DNA of 64,000 nucleotides from Acanthochlamys bracteata (Eukaryota > Streptophyta > Magnoliopsida > Pandanales > Velloziaceae). This document shows positions 34,450 through 47,349 of this stretch, piece after piece (the stretch's first letter is position 1; each line of letters opens with the position of its first letter). The stretch spans positions 6,480,501-6,544,500 of the forward strand of contig CM034131.1 of the NCBI GenBank assembly GCA_019914995.1, in the 5' to 3' direction. The notes beneath the pieces were generated by a model. It worked only from the letters and a program-made list of their open reading frames with translations. It made no database searches and had not been told where the DNA came from. Position numbers and translations under genes: made by a program.

Positions 34450-36960
34450 GAACTCTTAGGTAGACCTATGCTCATCACCTTTCTCTTCATTCTCCTCATC
34501 ACCAAGATCATCAAGGTTCAATTCAGGTTCAGTAGCTAAAAAATAATTTCATTTCAAAAGTTGGAATCCTAAATTGAGTCAATTGACCATCTAATATTAT
34601 AATGAAATACAAAAGAAAAAACACCTACCATCAATCGGTTTCTCTTGAATGGACCATGCTTCCAATTGTTTATAAAATGCATCTAGCTCTTCATTAGTTA
34701 AAATGGATGGTTCATCCATAGTTATCCAATCATCATTGTCACTGAATTCTTTAACATCCATAGGGTCATAGTTTTGACCCTTGAAATAACGCCTAAAATG
34801 TAAATACAATTCATTAACAAAAACATATCGAAGCATGAACTATAAAAATCAATAACAACAAAGATAGAAAAAGTTTTGCCTTTGTCTCAATCTCAAGTAA
34901 CAATAAACATACACAAGATCATTAAGGCGTTGATACTCCAATCTATTCCTTTTTTTAGAATGTATATGCTCAAATATGCTCAAATTCCTCTCGCAACATG
35001 AAGAACTACATGTTTGGCTTAAAACACGAATGGTTAACTTTTGCAGATGTTTAGCACTATTTCCATATAAAATCTACCATTCATCTACAAAAGTATAAAA
35101 GTGTTAGACAATAAAACTTTTAAAAAAAAATTAGTAGTACAAAATAATACAATAATCAACTACCTAGAGCCGTAGTTTGACGATTTGCTATAGCGAAATA
35201 CGTTCAAAGTCTCCTTCTGCATTTCTAAATAGCTTCATCTCACCGGTTAGTTTACTGATCAACTCAAAATCTCCAAAAGCGTACTTCTCTATAACATCCA
35301 GAACTCCCGAAACAGCAGAGTTTATCTTTTCAGAGGAAAAGCTATACTAATAATAAGGATTAAACCAATAACCAGCTGAATGTAAAGCTTTACTTAACTG
35401 ATTATCCCATCTATCACTGATAATATTGAGGTATGGTGTAACTCTTCCCTTATTTCTCTTGAATCTCCTCATGATTTTAGCTTTAGCACTATGAATAGCC
35501 TCAAACAAATATCCCATGCAAGGCCTATCATCACTATCAACAATACGAAGAATTCGAACTAGAGGAGCAGTAAGTTTTACTATATTTGAACACTCCGTCC
35601 AAAATGAAGGTGTTAAAATATTATCTACAATTTTTTTTCCTTTACTTTGCTTAGCATAAGATGAGGTTGTCCATTCTCTTGATATTACCATAGCTCTTAA
35701 ACTATCCTTGTGAGCTAATATACTTTGTAAGGTAATAAAATTAGTAGCAAAACGAGTGGGCGCTGGTCTAATTATCTCTTTTCCACATATGAATTTTCTC
35801 ATCAAATGCAAAGGAAAACAATGATTGTAAATATACTTGGTAATTCTACATGCATGAGCCACCAAGTTACTAACTTCATCTAGCTTGCCAAAATCATGAA
35901 ACATCAAGTTAATACAGTGTGCAGCACAAGGAGAACAAAATAAACCTCTAAATTCTTGCTCCAATAGTCTACCAGCAGCAACATAATTAGCAGCATTATC
36001 AGTGATAAAATGAACCACATTCTCAGCACCCACATACAAGACAACTTTTCTAAACAGCTTGTATAACATCTTAGCAGTTTTTGAAGCATCAGATGCATTG
36101 ACAGATTTGAGAAAAAGGGTACCTTTTGGGCAATAAACTAGAAAATTGATGAGGGTTCTTCTGTTTTGGTCTGTCCATCCATCGGCCATAATACTACAAC
36201 TTGTCGTCTTCCATGCATCACGATAGCTCTCAACATAACGCCTTGTCTCCTCCACATTCTTATTCGATAAAAAATTTCGAAAACTATAATAGCGAGGAGC
36301 TTTATAATCTTCATCCATACTAGCAATAGCATCTACCATATGTTGAAAATATATAGAGTTAACGGCATTAAAAGGTATGCATGCATCAATCATCTACTTA
36401 GATATAGCAATCCCATATCTTCCTATGGCCTGCTTATTTTGCAAGACACTCTTTAAAGTGGGTTGTGCACTAGGAGTGGTTCTCGGCATAAAGTAAGAAT
36501 CCATAAGCATTATCTTTTTTCCTTTTGCAGCTGCATGTTTTCCTCTGCCCATATTATCCTCTGCAATTTCTGATCCTGTTGGTGTGCCTTATTCTATTTG
36601 ATTATCTCCACTGAATCTGTTGTAAGCTTGCTCCTCATATTCTCTATGGTGTTGGTTAAACGAATTCTGCTCATTTAACATTTCTTCATGTCTTTTTTTT
36701 CTGGAAGCAAAATCATCAATATGTAGCTTCATTTGATAGCGAACATCAGCTGGAACGGCCTTGCAAGCTCCAACATTTCCTTTGACTCCAGCTAAGTGTT
36801 GTTTGAATCTATTAATGCCACCTCTAGCAAAGGTTCGCGAACAGTAGCTGCATACCAACTTGCTTTTTTTCTTACTAGCACTGATTTCAGCAAGTCTGCA
36901 ATGACTCCATGCAGGATCAGTTTTTTACCTTGAAGAATTTTGAGTTTGTGGAATTGTTGA
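34450..36960 (-). pseudogene. hAT-family transposase (BED finger, DUF659, hAT dimerisation), decayed
   Basis: DDE transposase of the hAT superfamily, read on the - strand. The BED-type zinc finger is at about 36760-36900 (CSYCSRTFARGGINRFKQHL, then GNVGACKAVPADVRYQM). The DUF659/RNase-H-like region is at 35347-36393 (PFNAVNSIYF, SIMADGWTDQNRRTLINFLV, NVVHFITDNAANYV, CSPCAAHCINLMF). The C-terminal dimerisation part is at about 34880-35010 (FEHIHSKKRNRL, RLNDLVYVY). An acidic tail at 34620-34800 (DWITMDEPSILTNEELDAFY) follows. In-frame stops lie near 36586 (IE*GTP), at 36394-36396 (TAG where the family has Trp, before MIDACIPF) and at 35347. No intact frame remains. Boundaries of the whole element are not settled. 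Confidence 0.85.
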
Positions 36961-37169
36961 GGATTGCTGGGTAGATTCCGTCGAAGGATTGGAAGGATTC
37001 GCACCAATCCCAGACATTGGTTGGCCGACGAAAAGACTGAGCAGACAATTGCTATGGCGAGCAGAACCGAGCGGCGAATCTCGATCAGACATAGAGACTG
37101 GTGCTCAAGTAAATTAGGGCTCAGACGTCGGAGCTGCGAGCTGTGATGAAACTTGAGCACCAACAGCGT

Positions 37170-37330
37170 GACGTCAGAGGACTGGAGTCGGCGTAGCAGC
37201 AGCGGTCGAGCTCAGGTGAAGCGGGGATGGAACCACGGCCGAAGAAAGAAAGGAAAAGAGGAACCAGTGATGTCAGAGGAGTGGAGCTGGCATAGCAGCG
37301 GAGATCAAGCTCCGATGAAACGGCGATCGA
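37170..37330. repeat. Tandem duplication, about 99-bp period
   Basis: Two copies, from 37170 and from 37269, of a GC-rich block with GTCAGAGGA(C/G)TGGAG, GGC(G/A)TAGCAGC and ATGAAACGG/GTGAAGCGG words. It lies upstream of the hAT transposase. On the + strand it makes a repeated open stretch (SEDWSRRSSSG / SEEWSWHSSGD) that I do not regard as a gene. Confidence 0.7.
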
Positions 37331-37399
37331 GAGCTTGGACGAACGGGATCGAGCAGCAGCGAAAGGAAAAATGAGAAAGAGAAAAAAAATGCTCGTGTC

Positions 37400-39392
37400 G
37401 GTGAAACGATAAGGCAGCGCGTGAGTTAGATTTTAGGTTAACCTAATATTCAACCGGGTCAACGATTTAACCGTGAACCATCCGGGTCGACCCAGGTCAG
37501 TCCGGGTCGACTGCATTAGCGGATTTATTACTAATCCGGACCGGTTTGAGCGCCGGATCGACGATTTTCTGGTCGACCTAGACGGGCCGGTCCGGTTTTA
37601 ACAACCATGTCTATGATAATAGTACAAAAATATTTAAAAATATTTATATTTATAATAAAAATATATAGAATTATATTTTTAAATATTTTATTTATAAAAA
37701 TAATTAACAAATAATAATAAATTTGTGAAGTGAAAATTATTAAAATTAACTAAAATTTAAATAAAATTTATAAAATATTATAATTAAAATAAAAAAATTT
37801 AAAAATGAAAAGAAGCAACGTTAAACGCATCGTATACTGAATGCTGCTTAATGGACACGCTGTGGGACGTTGGTGACCTGCGTCAAATTCCTTTACTCTA
37901 AATTGAAGTTTTAAAACTAAATGTTGTTATAAATAATTAATAAAAAAATTTCAAACTAAATTTCCCGCGACACGGATAGGATCGTGAAGAATAAAGGAAA
38001 AGAAGACAAAAAAAGAGATTGACCTTCTGGAATCGGCGACGCTCGCTTCCGGCAGTGTCGATTTCGGAATTATTTGACATTACTTTTATAAAAATAAATA
38101 TTTTAATTTATTATAAACTTTATTTAAAAATTTTAAATATAAAAATATTTTATAAACTTTATTATATTAACAATTTCTTAAACTAACTAAAATAAATAAT
38201 AGTAATGGGCTAATAACTAAATATTTATAGAATATTTTATGATAATGTATTATGAACTTTAAACTCGCGTAGTTAAACTAACAAACTTTTTGTTATTTCC
38301 TCTAGTGCCGTGACGCCTCTTTTCTTATATAAAAATTTATAAATTTAATTTTATGTGATAAGCGGATATATTATCAATTTGCTAAAAAATTAAAATCTTT
38401 TAATTTAAAGATTTTATGTTTGTTATCGTCATAATTTCTAATAACATTTATATGGTAGAAAATTTCTATTCATAAGTTCATACAAAAGAAATCCAACCAA
38501 TTTAGACATATTTAGAGAAATTTTTCTTCCTCAAATTTTTATTTATACTTTTTAATAAAGTTTTTAAAATATTTTATATAATTTTTAAAAAAATTTTAAT
38601 AGTAAAAAAAATTTTATGTCGTGAAAGTTTTTTGTTATTTTTTAAAATAAAAAAATAAAATTCATTTTTAAAAAAAAATTAAAATATTTTTTTAAAAAAA
38701 CTATATTTCAATAAGCACTTCCAAATATCTATTTGTAATTTCAAAAAAATATTTAGACCACTTATAAAATAAAATTTTTATAAAATTATAAAAATATTTA
38801 TAAAATTTAGTAGTAAATAATATTAATAGTAAATAATAAAATAATAATAGTAAATAAAAATGATATAAATAATAATATGATATAAAATTTTAAAATTTTA
38901 TGAATAAAAATACATACTTAAACTATCCGATAATGCATTAAAATAGCAAGTGGTTTGGTTAAAAAACTAGACAAGATAAACATTGTATTTCAATATTTCC
39001 AGAAAATGGTCCCACGGTGCATTGCCAGCTAAGACTTGTGAGATCTGGAAACAAGTAAATGTGGGTTGGGCCTGATGCCTACAGAAAGTGGACCGAATCA
39101 AAATGTCTCGAGTCTCCTTTGCCTTTTGTAATCCAACACAAGACGTGTCAAAAGTCTACGCGGAACGCGTCCTACGTTCTCTGTCCCTACCAAATTCAAT
39201 TTTGTTGATAAAGATTTCTAATAATTGTTCTTGTTTTCTTTAAAGTTTTCTTTTAATTTAATACTTCGCTACTTAAACTAGAAGTAGAACGTTGTGTGCT
39301 GGTGTTTTTGTTATATTAGAGTTTCGTTTGATTGTTAGAGGAAGAAGATATCAGGAGAACTTTCAAATCTTGTGTTGGGATTTGGTGTAGCC
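37400..39392. other. hAT-side GC-rich terminal sequence, then AT-rich spacer
   Basis: 37440-37610 is GC-rich, with GGTCGACC, CCGGTCCGG and an end (GGTTTTAACAACCATG) resembling hAT termini that begin with TGGTTGTTAAAACC. 37620-38990 is AT-rich. 38990-39390 is the promoter and leader of the phosphatase gene. Confidence 0.5.
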
Positions 39393-42300
39393 ATGACTGG
39401 AGGAAAAGAGATCTTGAACAAGATGAAGGTGAAAAGTTGTGAAATTTCTCTGTTTTCATTTTTTCCCCTTTCGATTCAATGATTGATGGGAATTGTTTAT
39501 ATCTGTTGTAGTTGAATTAATGCTTTAGGTTTTTGTTTTATTCTTCTTTTTTGTAAATTGATTTGAATTATGTCTTATTGTTACAGAAAATTTTTGTGCT
39601 ATCTTCCATGCTTGTTTTCATGTTGGTTCCAATGATCTATCTGATCGCAACTTTTTTTCTGACGATCGTTTTTGTAACTGAATTCACCAGTACAAATCGA
39701 TACTGTAAAATAGCTATTAGTTATTTGTGGTGATTAAAGATGAGGAACTTAGTTGGAAATTTTGTTTAAAGATGAATTTTGGTTTCCTCTGAAGTCTGAT
39801 CTGTTTCCACTATTATCATATCACGAGGACTGACCGGTGTGTATGAAGAATTGTGTCTGGTTTGTTCTTTCCGTGCCTAGCAAGTGAACTAGAAGTCAGT
39901 GCTGTGTTAGTGGTAGCAATCAATATTTCAGTAGACTAGCTCTTCATGGTGGTCTTCTTTATCCTCAATCTGTATTTTGGTTATGGGTGTGAATGTCCTG
40001 GGCTCGTATTCCATTTGTTTTTGTCAACTTGGTTCTTCTTATCTTTTTATTGGTGTATGGATATTTAGAGATGTGCCTGCACTACTCTTGGACAGTAGCT
40101 TTCAAATTCACCAAATGTCGTAAATTGAAACATACTTGTTCACACTGTTTTCAGTCTATCTGGAAGTTAGAGAGAGTTTGGCCTCACTAACACCAATTTG
40201 AGTGAAATTGTGAGGTATCTTTCTTACAATTGGACCATCTCAGTGCGTCCACTTGAATTTTAAACTTGTACCTCGTTTCCCATCCAAAGCCTTTTGTGGG
40301 AGTGGCATCATTTGTTCTATTGAGCTCTTTTCTTTCTTGCTTTATTGAATACACAAGCATCGCACTAGTCGTTATAGCATTCATGTCAACCTTAGCATGC
40401 ACCAATTAAATGATTTTGATGCTGCCATGAGACATATAGAGTAGAGACCAATGCAGTTCCATGTTCATGAGGTATTTCTATGAACTAGGACAGATAAGAC
40501 ACAGTTTGGTGAAATGAATTGACTGACATAGCCAAAAGTTATAAACATTAAATTTTTGCCGAAGTGAAATCTGCAAACTTCAGGAGGGCAAACTGAGAAT
40601 GGCTTTTACTTTTTCGAGATTAATGTGTTTCTTTTCAGTGATTCTTCTTCAATTTGTTGCCCTCTGATTTCACATTTTGAACAGGCTAAGGTTGGTCTTA
40701 GTTCTTCCGCCCCCGATAGTGGGAAAGGAAAGATCAAGATGGCTGGCAAGCACATCACACATGGATACCACTTGGTAAAGGGGCAGGCAAACCATCCAAT
40801 GGAAGATTACGTGGTTTCAGAATTCAAGAAAGTTGGAGATGATCATTTGGGCTTATTTGCAATATTTGATGGTCACTTGGGTCATGATGTGCCTGATTAC
40901 TTGAGCTCCCATCTTTTTGATAACATCCTGAAAGAGGTAGCTTTATGATATGCTGATTTGTTTTACTAATTCAATCCATAGTGCTTCTTTATTACTTCCT
41001 GTAAATGATGATATATTGCTTTATGCAACTTTGAGATGGTCATGAACAACTACATTTCCTATATACTCATATTGGCAGCCTAACTTTTGGACTGATACTG
41101 AAAATGCAATAAGGAAAGCATACAAGTTAACTGACAATAAGATTTTGGAGAAATCAGTAGAATTGGGGAAAGGAGGCTCAACAGCAGTTACAGCAATATT
41201 GTTAAACGGTGAGAAACTTATTGTAGCCAATGTTGGAGATTCTCGAGCAGTGCTCTGCAAGAATGGTACAGCAAAGCAGCTTACAGTTGATCATGAACCA
41301 AACATGGAGCGGCAGACGATCGAGGAAAAGGGTGGTTTTGTGTCGAGATTTCCAGGTATTGTATAATTTGAAATACTTGTCTAGAAACTGTTATTGGTTA
41401 AGCTATTTAGATGTGCATTACCAGTGTCCTGTTTGTCTCCAACCTAAAATTTGAAGATACCACAAGAAATGCAGATTATGTTGGCCCACATTGTTTTTTT
41501 CTTTTTTTTTTTTTTTTTTTGTTGGTGTTTTTGGCATGAGCTTGAGAAATGACTGTTCATAACAGTACATTGACTGATATTTGACCATTTTGGAATTGAT
41601 ATTACAATCAATTTGAGACCTTTGATTTCATTGGGAGGACAACAACGTGCTGCAAAATTATACACAATAAGTAATGGAGATGTTTGAGATGAATAGCAAG
41701 GATATAACATTAAACTTGCAGCTCGGAGAAGAAATATAGATGCTAAGAAATGTGAATATACAGATAACTACATGTAATTTGGGAATGTATACAGTGATAG
41801 CAATTTAGTTGGTAGTTGTAGCACAAAAGTAGTTCTGTCATACAAGCTGTTGAGCACATAGATTATTGGGAGCAACAGAGAAATTTGTACTCATGATTGG
41901 GATCAATGAGCAAGAAACTTCCTTTTAAGACAGATTCAGGACCATTATGATTGGTCAAGTACAGATGTAGTTATACTGGAAAGACAGATGTTGATGCACG
42001 CTCTGGTTTTCCAAGTATGAGGAGGATGAGATCATGTTACTTTTGGGTACGAGCTAGTTTCTGCTTGTCTGTTGATAGGAATCTTTCAGTCCAGACAATT
42101 AAATCTAGGTGCTTGTGCTATTTCCTGCAACCACATAATATCCGCCATTACCAATTTAGCATCAATGTAAGCAGTTAACTACTGTTACTTGTCATGCTTA
42201 TCGCTCATTCATTGATGCGTTAGTGGTTGAGTTCTGTTATAGAAAGCTGTTAAAAATTGCAACATTCCCTCGAAGATACTTGCAAATGGAACAGGACCCT

Positions 42301-42815
42301 TGGGTTTTGCTAGATGCAGCTAATTTCTCTGATGGTTGATGCAGGAGATGTACCACGTGTTGATGGCCAACTGGCAGTTGCACGAGCATTTGGAGACAAG
42401 AGTTTAAAAGCGCACCTCAGTTCTGATCCCCATGTTCTGCCTGTAGAGATTGATTCAGAGACAGATTTCTTGATCCTAGCAAGCGATGGATTGTGGAAGG
42501 TGGGCCATAATAAGTGCATTATCTTAATGATGTAGTGAAGTCTTACCAGCTTTTGCTTTCTCCTGCATTTATAGATGTTACAATGGGAGCAAAAATACAA
42601 TTTGAAGCTCAATTGTTGTCTTATACGTTCCATTTTTTATGCTTCTTATTAGTTTGTCATTTTTTTGTTTGGTGTAGGTCATGTCAAATGAAGAGGCAGT
42701 AAATCATATCAAGGATACTAAGGATGCTCATACAGCAGCCAAGCAACTGACGGAGGAAGCTATTGCACGAAACAGCAAAGATGACATTTCTGTTATAGTT
42801 GTAAAGTTTCATTGA
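39393..42815 (+). CDS. Protein phosphatase 2C, clade F type (PP2C9/10/PAPP2C-like)
   Basis: Mn/Mg-dependent Ser/Thr phosphatase. Five exons: 39393-39428, 40685-40936, 41079-41355, 42345-42499, 42678-42815; phases agree and give 285 residues, the normal size for this small single-domain clade. The start MTGGKEILNKMK has the family wording. Metal-binding acidic residues are present: NHPMEDYVV, FAIFDGHLGHDV, ILASDGLWKVMSN and the terminal NSKDDISVIVV. Other core motifs are GGSTAVTAILL, VANVGDSRAVL and GQLAVARAFGDKSLK. FDGHLGH instead of FDGHGG is typical of the clade. There is no transmembrane segment and no N-terminal extension, so a soluble enzyme is expected. Arabidopsis relatives include a phytochrome-associated phosphatase; assigning that role here would be inference. 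Intron 3 (41356-42344) has a long T-run. Confidence 0.94.
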
Positions 42816-43725
42816 CTCTTACCAGTCATTGAAATCGTTTGGTTAGTGTCGGCGTGTACGTTGGTGCCGTTTCTTTGCGAAGTAGTCTATGATGTAATTG
42901 CCATGGTTGAATTGGCGTATGGAATCATGGAATAAGTCCTTGACATCAGGCTTCCATTCTGGTTATTGCGTTATTTAATTGCAAATAATAGTGAATTAAG
43001 TGTATGCCTTCTATCTGTTGTATGAAGTTTTTGTGTATTGGCCAAAGAGATTTATTTGTTTCTGGAAGGTGTATACAAGACTATTGCTTCAACACCGTTG
43101 TGATAGATCTTGGTACTAGAGAATTCATTATGTTGTCAGTGCTTAGTAGAGGCATCTTATAACATACTGCGTCGAGTTTGAACGAAGTAAATTCGAAGAT
43201 ATGTTTGATATGCTTGTTTTAAATGCACATAATTAAATTTTGTAAAAAATAAAAAATAAAGTTCTTTAAAATAAATTAGATGTAGAGCTTAATTTTTTTA
43301 TTTTAATTATTTTTTTATTCTTTTAAGTAGATTGAAAATAAATTTTAATTTTTTAATTTTTAAAAACATTAAAGTATAATAACTTTAAAATATAATTCTA
43401 AATTCACTTTATTTTTAAAATATATAAACTGTTCAGAATTTATATCTAACAGAAAAAACTGAAGTTTCGGTTATTTAAAATACGCCTTTAAAGTTTTTGA
43501 AATAGAGCTATTTCAAAATAAGATATTTTAAAATTTTAAAATAAAAATAAATAATAATGAATTTTATGATCTAATTTTTTATATTTTAAAAATATTTATA
43601 AAATATTATAAAATATTAAAATTAAAATTATTGAAATGCCGTGTTAAATGGTGTATTAACAGTAAATACATTACGAAAGCTTATGATAAAGTTTACTGCA
43701 AAAGATCATAATTATGGTATGTTTG
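42816..43725. other. PP2C 3' flank and AT-rich spacer
   Basis: The 3' UTR probably ends by 43200. The remainder is AT-rich without coding signal. Confidence 0.5.
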
Positions 43726-44361
43726 GATTCATAGATAAAAAATAAAAGTAAAAGAACGAATAAAAAAAATAATAATAAAATGAATATGAAAGAATAGTTA
43801 ATTAATCTTAAGATGTTTGAATATATGGTAAAGATAATAAATTAACTATGTTTAAGTAAATATATAAATGAATAAATAATAAAAATAAACTTTTATAAAA
43901 AATTCAAATATTTTTTTTATTTATATTATATTACTTTTATTATATAACTTTAACTAATTCATTAATATAATTTTAAATAAACTTATTAATATAACTTTTA
44001 GATTAATTTTTTGTATTAATCTAAAATTATATCAATTTCTAATAAATTTTATTATTTCTTTACCAATTAAATTAATTAAAATTAAATATATATAAACATT
44101 TTAAATTATTATAATAAAAAATAATACGTCTTAATTCAAAAAATATTAAATAAACAATTTTAAGAAAATAAATTTGTTTTTTTTTGTCACTATATATACC
44201 TATCAATTTAGTGTGTAAATATTTAATCACATAATAATAGAAAGAATGGAGACTAATTTCCTATCTTTTTTAAATAATATATTATCAAACATAAATATAT
44301 ATGAAAAAATATTTTACTATCACCATTATTTTCTATGTCTATCTATAAACCAAACATATCC
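43726..44361. mobile_element. MITE-like element with imperfect terminal inverted repeats
   Basis: The left end GGTATGTTTGGATTCATAGA pairs with the reverse complement of the right end, GGATATGTTTGGTTTATAGA. 636 bp, AT-rich, non-coding. The termini resemble Harbinger-type MITEs; the target duplication is unclear (TAT left, TTA right). Confidence 0.65.
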
Positions 44362-44724
44362 TTAATAACCTGCACCCTGCATATATGGATTTCTAAAAAA
44401 AAAAAAAAAAAAAGAACGTGCATAGATGTTGTTACTCGTTCCGATAGATTAATTTGCCCATTTCATGCTCAAAGTCTCAAATGTACGAGGGTGTTTGGCA
44501 GATAGTTTCCCACTACTTTTTTCATTTAAAATTTTGTATATTATAAAATTTGTATAATATTTTATAATTTTTCAAAACATTTTAAATTATAAAAAATGAT
44601 AAAATTTTAAATATTTTTTTATGTTATAAATAAAAATTAAATTCATTATAAAACTTTAAAAAAGTAAATTTTATTTTAAAAAAACTTTTTAAACTTTTGC
44701 ACATACAAGTCTATGTGATATTTA

Positions 44725-44972
44725 GGGCGTGTTTACTAACACTCCAAATTTATTTTTTTTAAACTCACTGTCAATATAAAAAATATATATAAATTAAAAT
44801 AAATTTTTTTATTAATAAACTTTTTAAAAATTTTATTTTTAAAACTTACTATAAATATTAAATTAATATATAATTTAATTTTGTTAAATATTTTTAATTT
44901 TTAATTTTATTTTTTAAAATTGACTTTCTAAAAATTTACTTTATTCACTTTATCTGCAAGATAAACATGCTT
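44725..44972. mobile_element. MITE, diverged relative of the 27949-28209 element
   Basis: The left end GGGCGTGTTTAC is identical to the other copy. The right end ATAAACATGCTT is its mutated complement. TTA at 44722-44724 and 44973-44975 forms the duplication. 248 bp, AT-rich interior like the other copy. Confidence 0.75.
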
Positions 44973-44975
44973 TTA

Positions 44976-45420
44976 AAAATACTTTTAACTTTTAAATTTT
45001 AATTATATATCTTTTAATAAATATTTATTTTTATAAAAATATTATAATTTTATTTAAAATAAACAAATTTGACATACTCAAATTCTAAAATTTTAAATAA
45101 ATATTTATAAGCATTATCAAACATTCACTAGATTTGCTTTACTTAATCCAAATTCGCATCGTAACAATACACTATTATCTAGAAGAAACTATTAAAACAA
45201 CAATGTGTACGCTTTTGTTTTGATTCACTTCATCCACTGCTAACTAATAACCATCCGTGTCCAACATTGGTATAATTTTCACTTTCATCTTCGTTTTACT
45301 ACTTCAGAAATAAAAGCACAAAAGAGTTTTTGTAAACCCAAAAAAAAAAGCTAACACACAGAATGGAAACTTAAAAGAGATTGCGGTGATCAATTATGGC
45401 AAATAGTTGGCAACCTGGCA
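44976..45420. other. Spacer upstream of the CCCH gene
   Basis: AT-rich to 45130, then more complex sequence likely to be promoter. No gene. Confidence 0.45.
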
Positions 45421-45432
45421 TCTATAAAAACC
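45421..45432 (+). promoter_or_regulatory. TATA box candidate for the CCCH gene
   Basis: TCTATAAAAACC, about 510 bp before the ATG. A long pyrimidine-rich leader follows (45650-45790), possibly with a leader intron. The assignment rests on sequence match and position only. Confidence 0.4.
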
Positions 45433-45939
45433 TCAGTTGTTCTGTTGTTGTAAGTATAATTCCCCCACTTCGAAGCACGAATCTATAAAAAAATGGCAGA
45501 ATTAGATAAAACGAATGTTAATCCTATATTAGAAAAGCAAGTAAGTCGGAAAAATACGGAGAGAAAGAATAATGTTGATGTATGACAGATGGCAAGTGTG
45601 CCTCTGGTGCTTGGGCTCTACGCCCGTGACACCTATTACGGTTTGCATGATTCCAAGCTTCTCAAAACCCTCCACGCTTCTACTTCTACACAACCCTCTC
45701 TTCTTCTCTTTCCCCAACACCTCCTCCTTCCTTCTTCATTCTCCCTCTCTCTTCTGTCTCTCTGACGCACGCACCGCATTCTCTTTCTTTGGTTCGTGAT
45801 GTCTTTATCTACACCTGCATATGTAGCTCTCTTATTATCTGCAAGCGTTAGTTTGTAGTAGTTGGTTTCTTAGTTGATTGTGAACTTAATTGTTTGATTG
45901 ATTCAATCTTTTTGTTTAATAAATATTCACTTAGATATC

Positions 45940-46869
45940 ATGCAGAAGCAGCAGCAGATCAAGAAACAAAGCTTGTTGCTTGACGTTGATTTCCCACCCA
46001 TACACAATTTCTCTCTTCATTTTCCAAACAATATCAAAGCTAACGATATAGAAGAAATAGAAGAATACTACCTGAACAATAACAAGAACAAGGAAACCCA
46101 TGAAGAACAAGTACTGAACCAAGAAGGTGAAGGAGATGGTGAAGACGATGAAGGAGAGGTCGATGCTTATTCATGCGACGATTTCCGTATTTACGAGTTC
46201 AAAGTCAGGCGCTGCGTTCGAGGCCGGAGTCATGACTGGACTGACTGCCCGTTTGCTCACCCTGGCGAGAAAGCTCGCAGGCGTGACCCTAGAAGATTTA
46301 ACTATTCCGGCACTCCATGCCCTGACTACAGGCGAGCAGGAGATTGTACACGTGGGGATGCGTGTGAGTTCTCACACGGTATTTTTGAAGTTTGGCTTCA
46401 TCCGGCGAGGTACCGGACTATGCCATGCAAAGACGGTCGCCGATGCCGTCGGAAGGTTTGTTTTTTCGCTCACACTGCAGCGCAGCTCCGTATTGTCCAC
46501 CCTTCTTCATCTCCACCTTCGCCTTCTTATGGTTCGCCGACTTCTATACTAATGGGTTTGGCTTCGTTAACTCCTCCGGTGTCTCCAACGGTTTCACCGA
46601 GAAATTTACCTGCACCAAAGGCGAAAGCAAGCCGTTCACCAGCGGGGAATGGGTTTGATTACCGAGCACTGTACAATGAGCTGTTGAACTCCGTGGAAGT
46701 GATGCAACTCTGTGCAAGTACTGATGATGCTGCTGCTGGTTGTGAAACAAGAATTACTGCAACAGCACTAGCGCCGGAAGGTAAGCACCAGCAAAACAAT
46801 GCTGCTACTGGTTTTTTGTCGAACTTGGGACCGGACCTGGGATGGGTTGACGAACTGTTGTTGGAATGA
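45940..46869 (+). CDS. Plant RR-type tandem CCCH zinc-finger protein
   Basis: Single exon, 309 residues. The start is the first ATG in frame ([10 protein letters not shown]). Residues 45-75 are acidic, with an [15 protein letters not shown]-like stretch. The plant-specific arginine-rich module follows. The first finger is C92-x5-H98-x4-C103-x3-H107 ([16 protein letters not shown]), then [16 protein letters not shown]. The tandem CCCH pair is C127-x8-C-x5-C-x3-H ([20 protein letters not shown]) and C163-x5-C-x4-C-x3-H ([16 protein letters not shown]). A Ser/Pro-rich region and a C-terminal [10 protein letters not shown] complete it. Proteins of this class (Arabidopsis TZF/C3H group, including SOMNUS) shuttle to RNA granules and act in hormone, seed and stress responses. 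I cannot pick the exact orthologue. Confidence 0.93.
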   Translation: MQKQQQIKKQSLLLDVDFPPIHNFSLHFPNNIKANDIEEIEEYYLNNNKNKETHEEQVLNQEGEGDGEDDEGEVDAYSCDDFRIYEFKVRRCVRGRSHDWTDCPFAHPGEKARRRDPRRFNYSGTPCPDYRRAGDCTRGDACEFSHGIFEVWLHPARYRTMPCKDGRRCRRKVCFFAHTAAQLRIVHPSSSPPSPSYGSPTSILMGLASLTPPVSPTVSPRNLPAPKAKASRSPAGNGFDYRALYNELLNSVEVMQLCASTDDAAAGCETRITATALAPEGKHQQNNAATGFLSNLGPDLGWVDELLLE

Positions 46870-47340
46870 TATTAAGTACTAACAAATTGAAAAACATCAA
46901 CATGCACGTTACTGATTCATGCGGCAGTTGAAGAGAACGATGAAAGCCGTTACTTATATGTAAATGTGTATTAGATTAATAAGCATACTTATGTTAATAA
47001 TTTTTTTGTTGGACGATGAGTTAGGACTGTGATGTCCTTGCTCTTTGCGCTTGTGCAAAGGCTTGTTTTGTCGTCCATTAATTAGTTAGCTACGTGGCGT
47101 GTAGGTAATCTGTATTAGTGTATCATGTTTTGTTTCAATTCCTGTTTTGTTTGGTTTGTGTTTTTGCACACTTGCGTTCTTTTAAAATGAGTTTTTTTTA
47201 AAATGAGTTAAGAACAATAATAGTATTATAAGTAAATTTAGTTTTTAACTATTTGAATTGAAATTAAAAATACGCCCCATAGAGAAAGGGCTACTACTTT
47301 TCGCTCCTGACTAGGGCTTATTACTCGTACCCCTTATAAA
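46870..47340. other. CCCH gene 3' flank
   Basis: Probable 3' UTR to about 47120, then spacer. No gene. Confidence 0.5.
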
Positions 47341-47349
47341 AAGAACATA

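Noticed and set aside
37153-37374. A 73-codon + strand ORF with an internal repeat
   Set aside because: Produced by the 99-bp tandem duplication; composition is simple and there is no family match.
46127-46658. Two + strand ORFs overlapping the CCCH gene
   Set aside because: Out-of-frame readings of the zinc-finger coding sequence.
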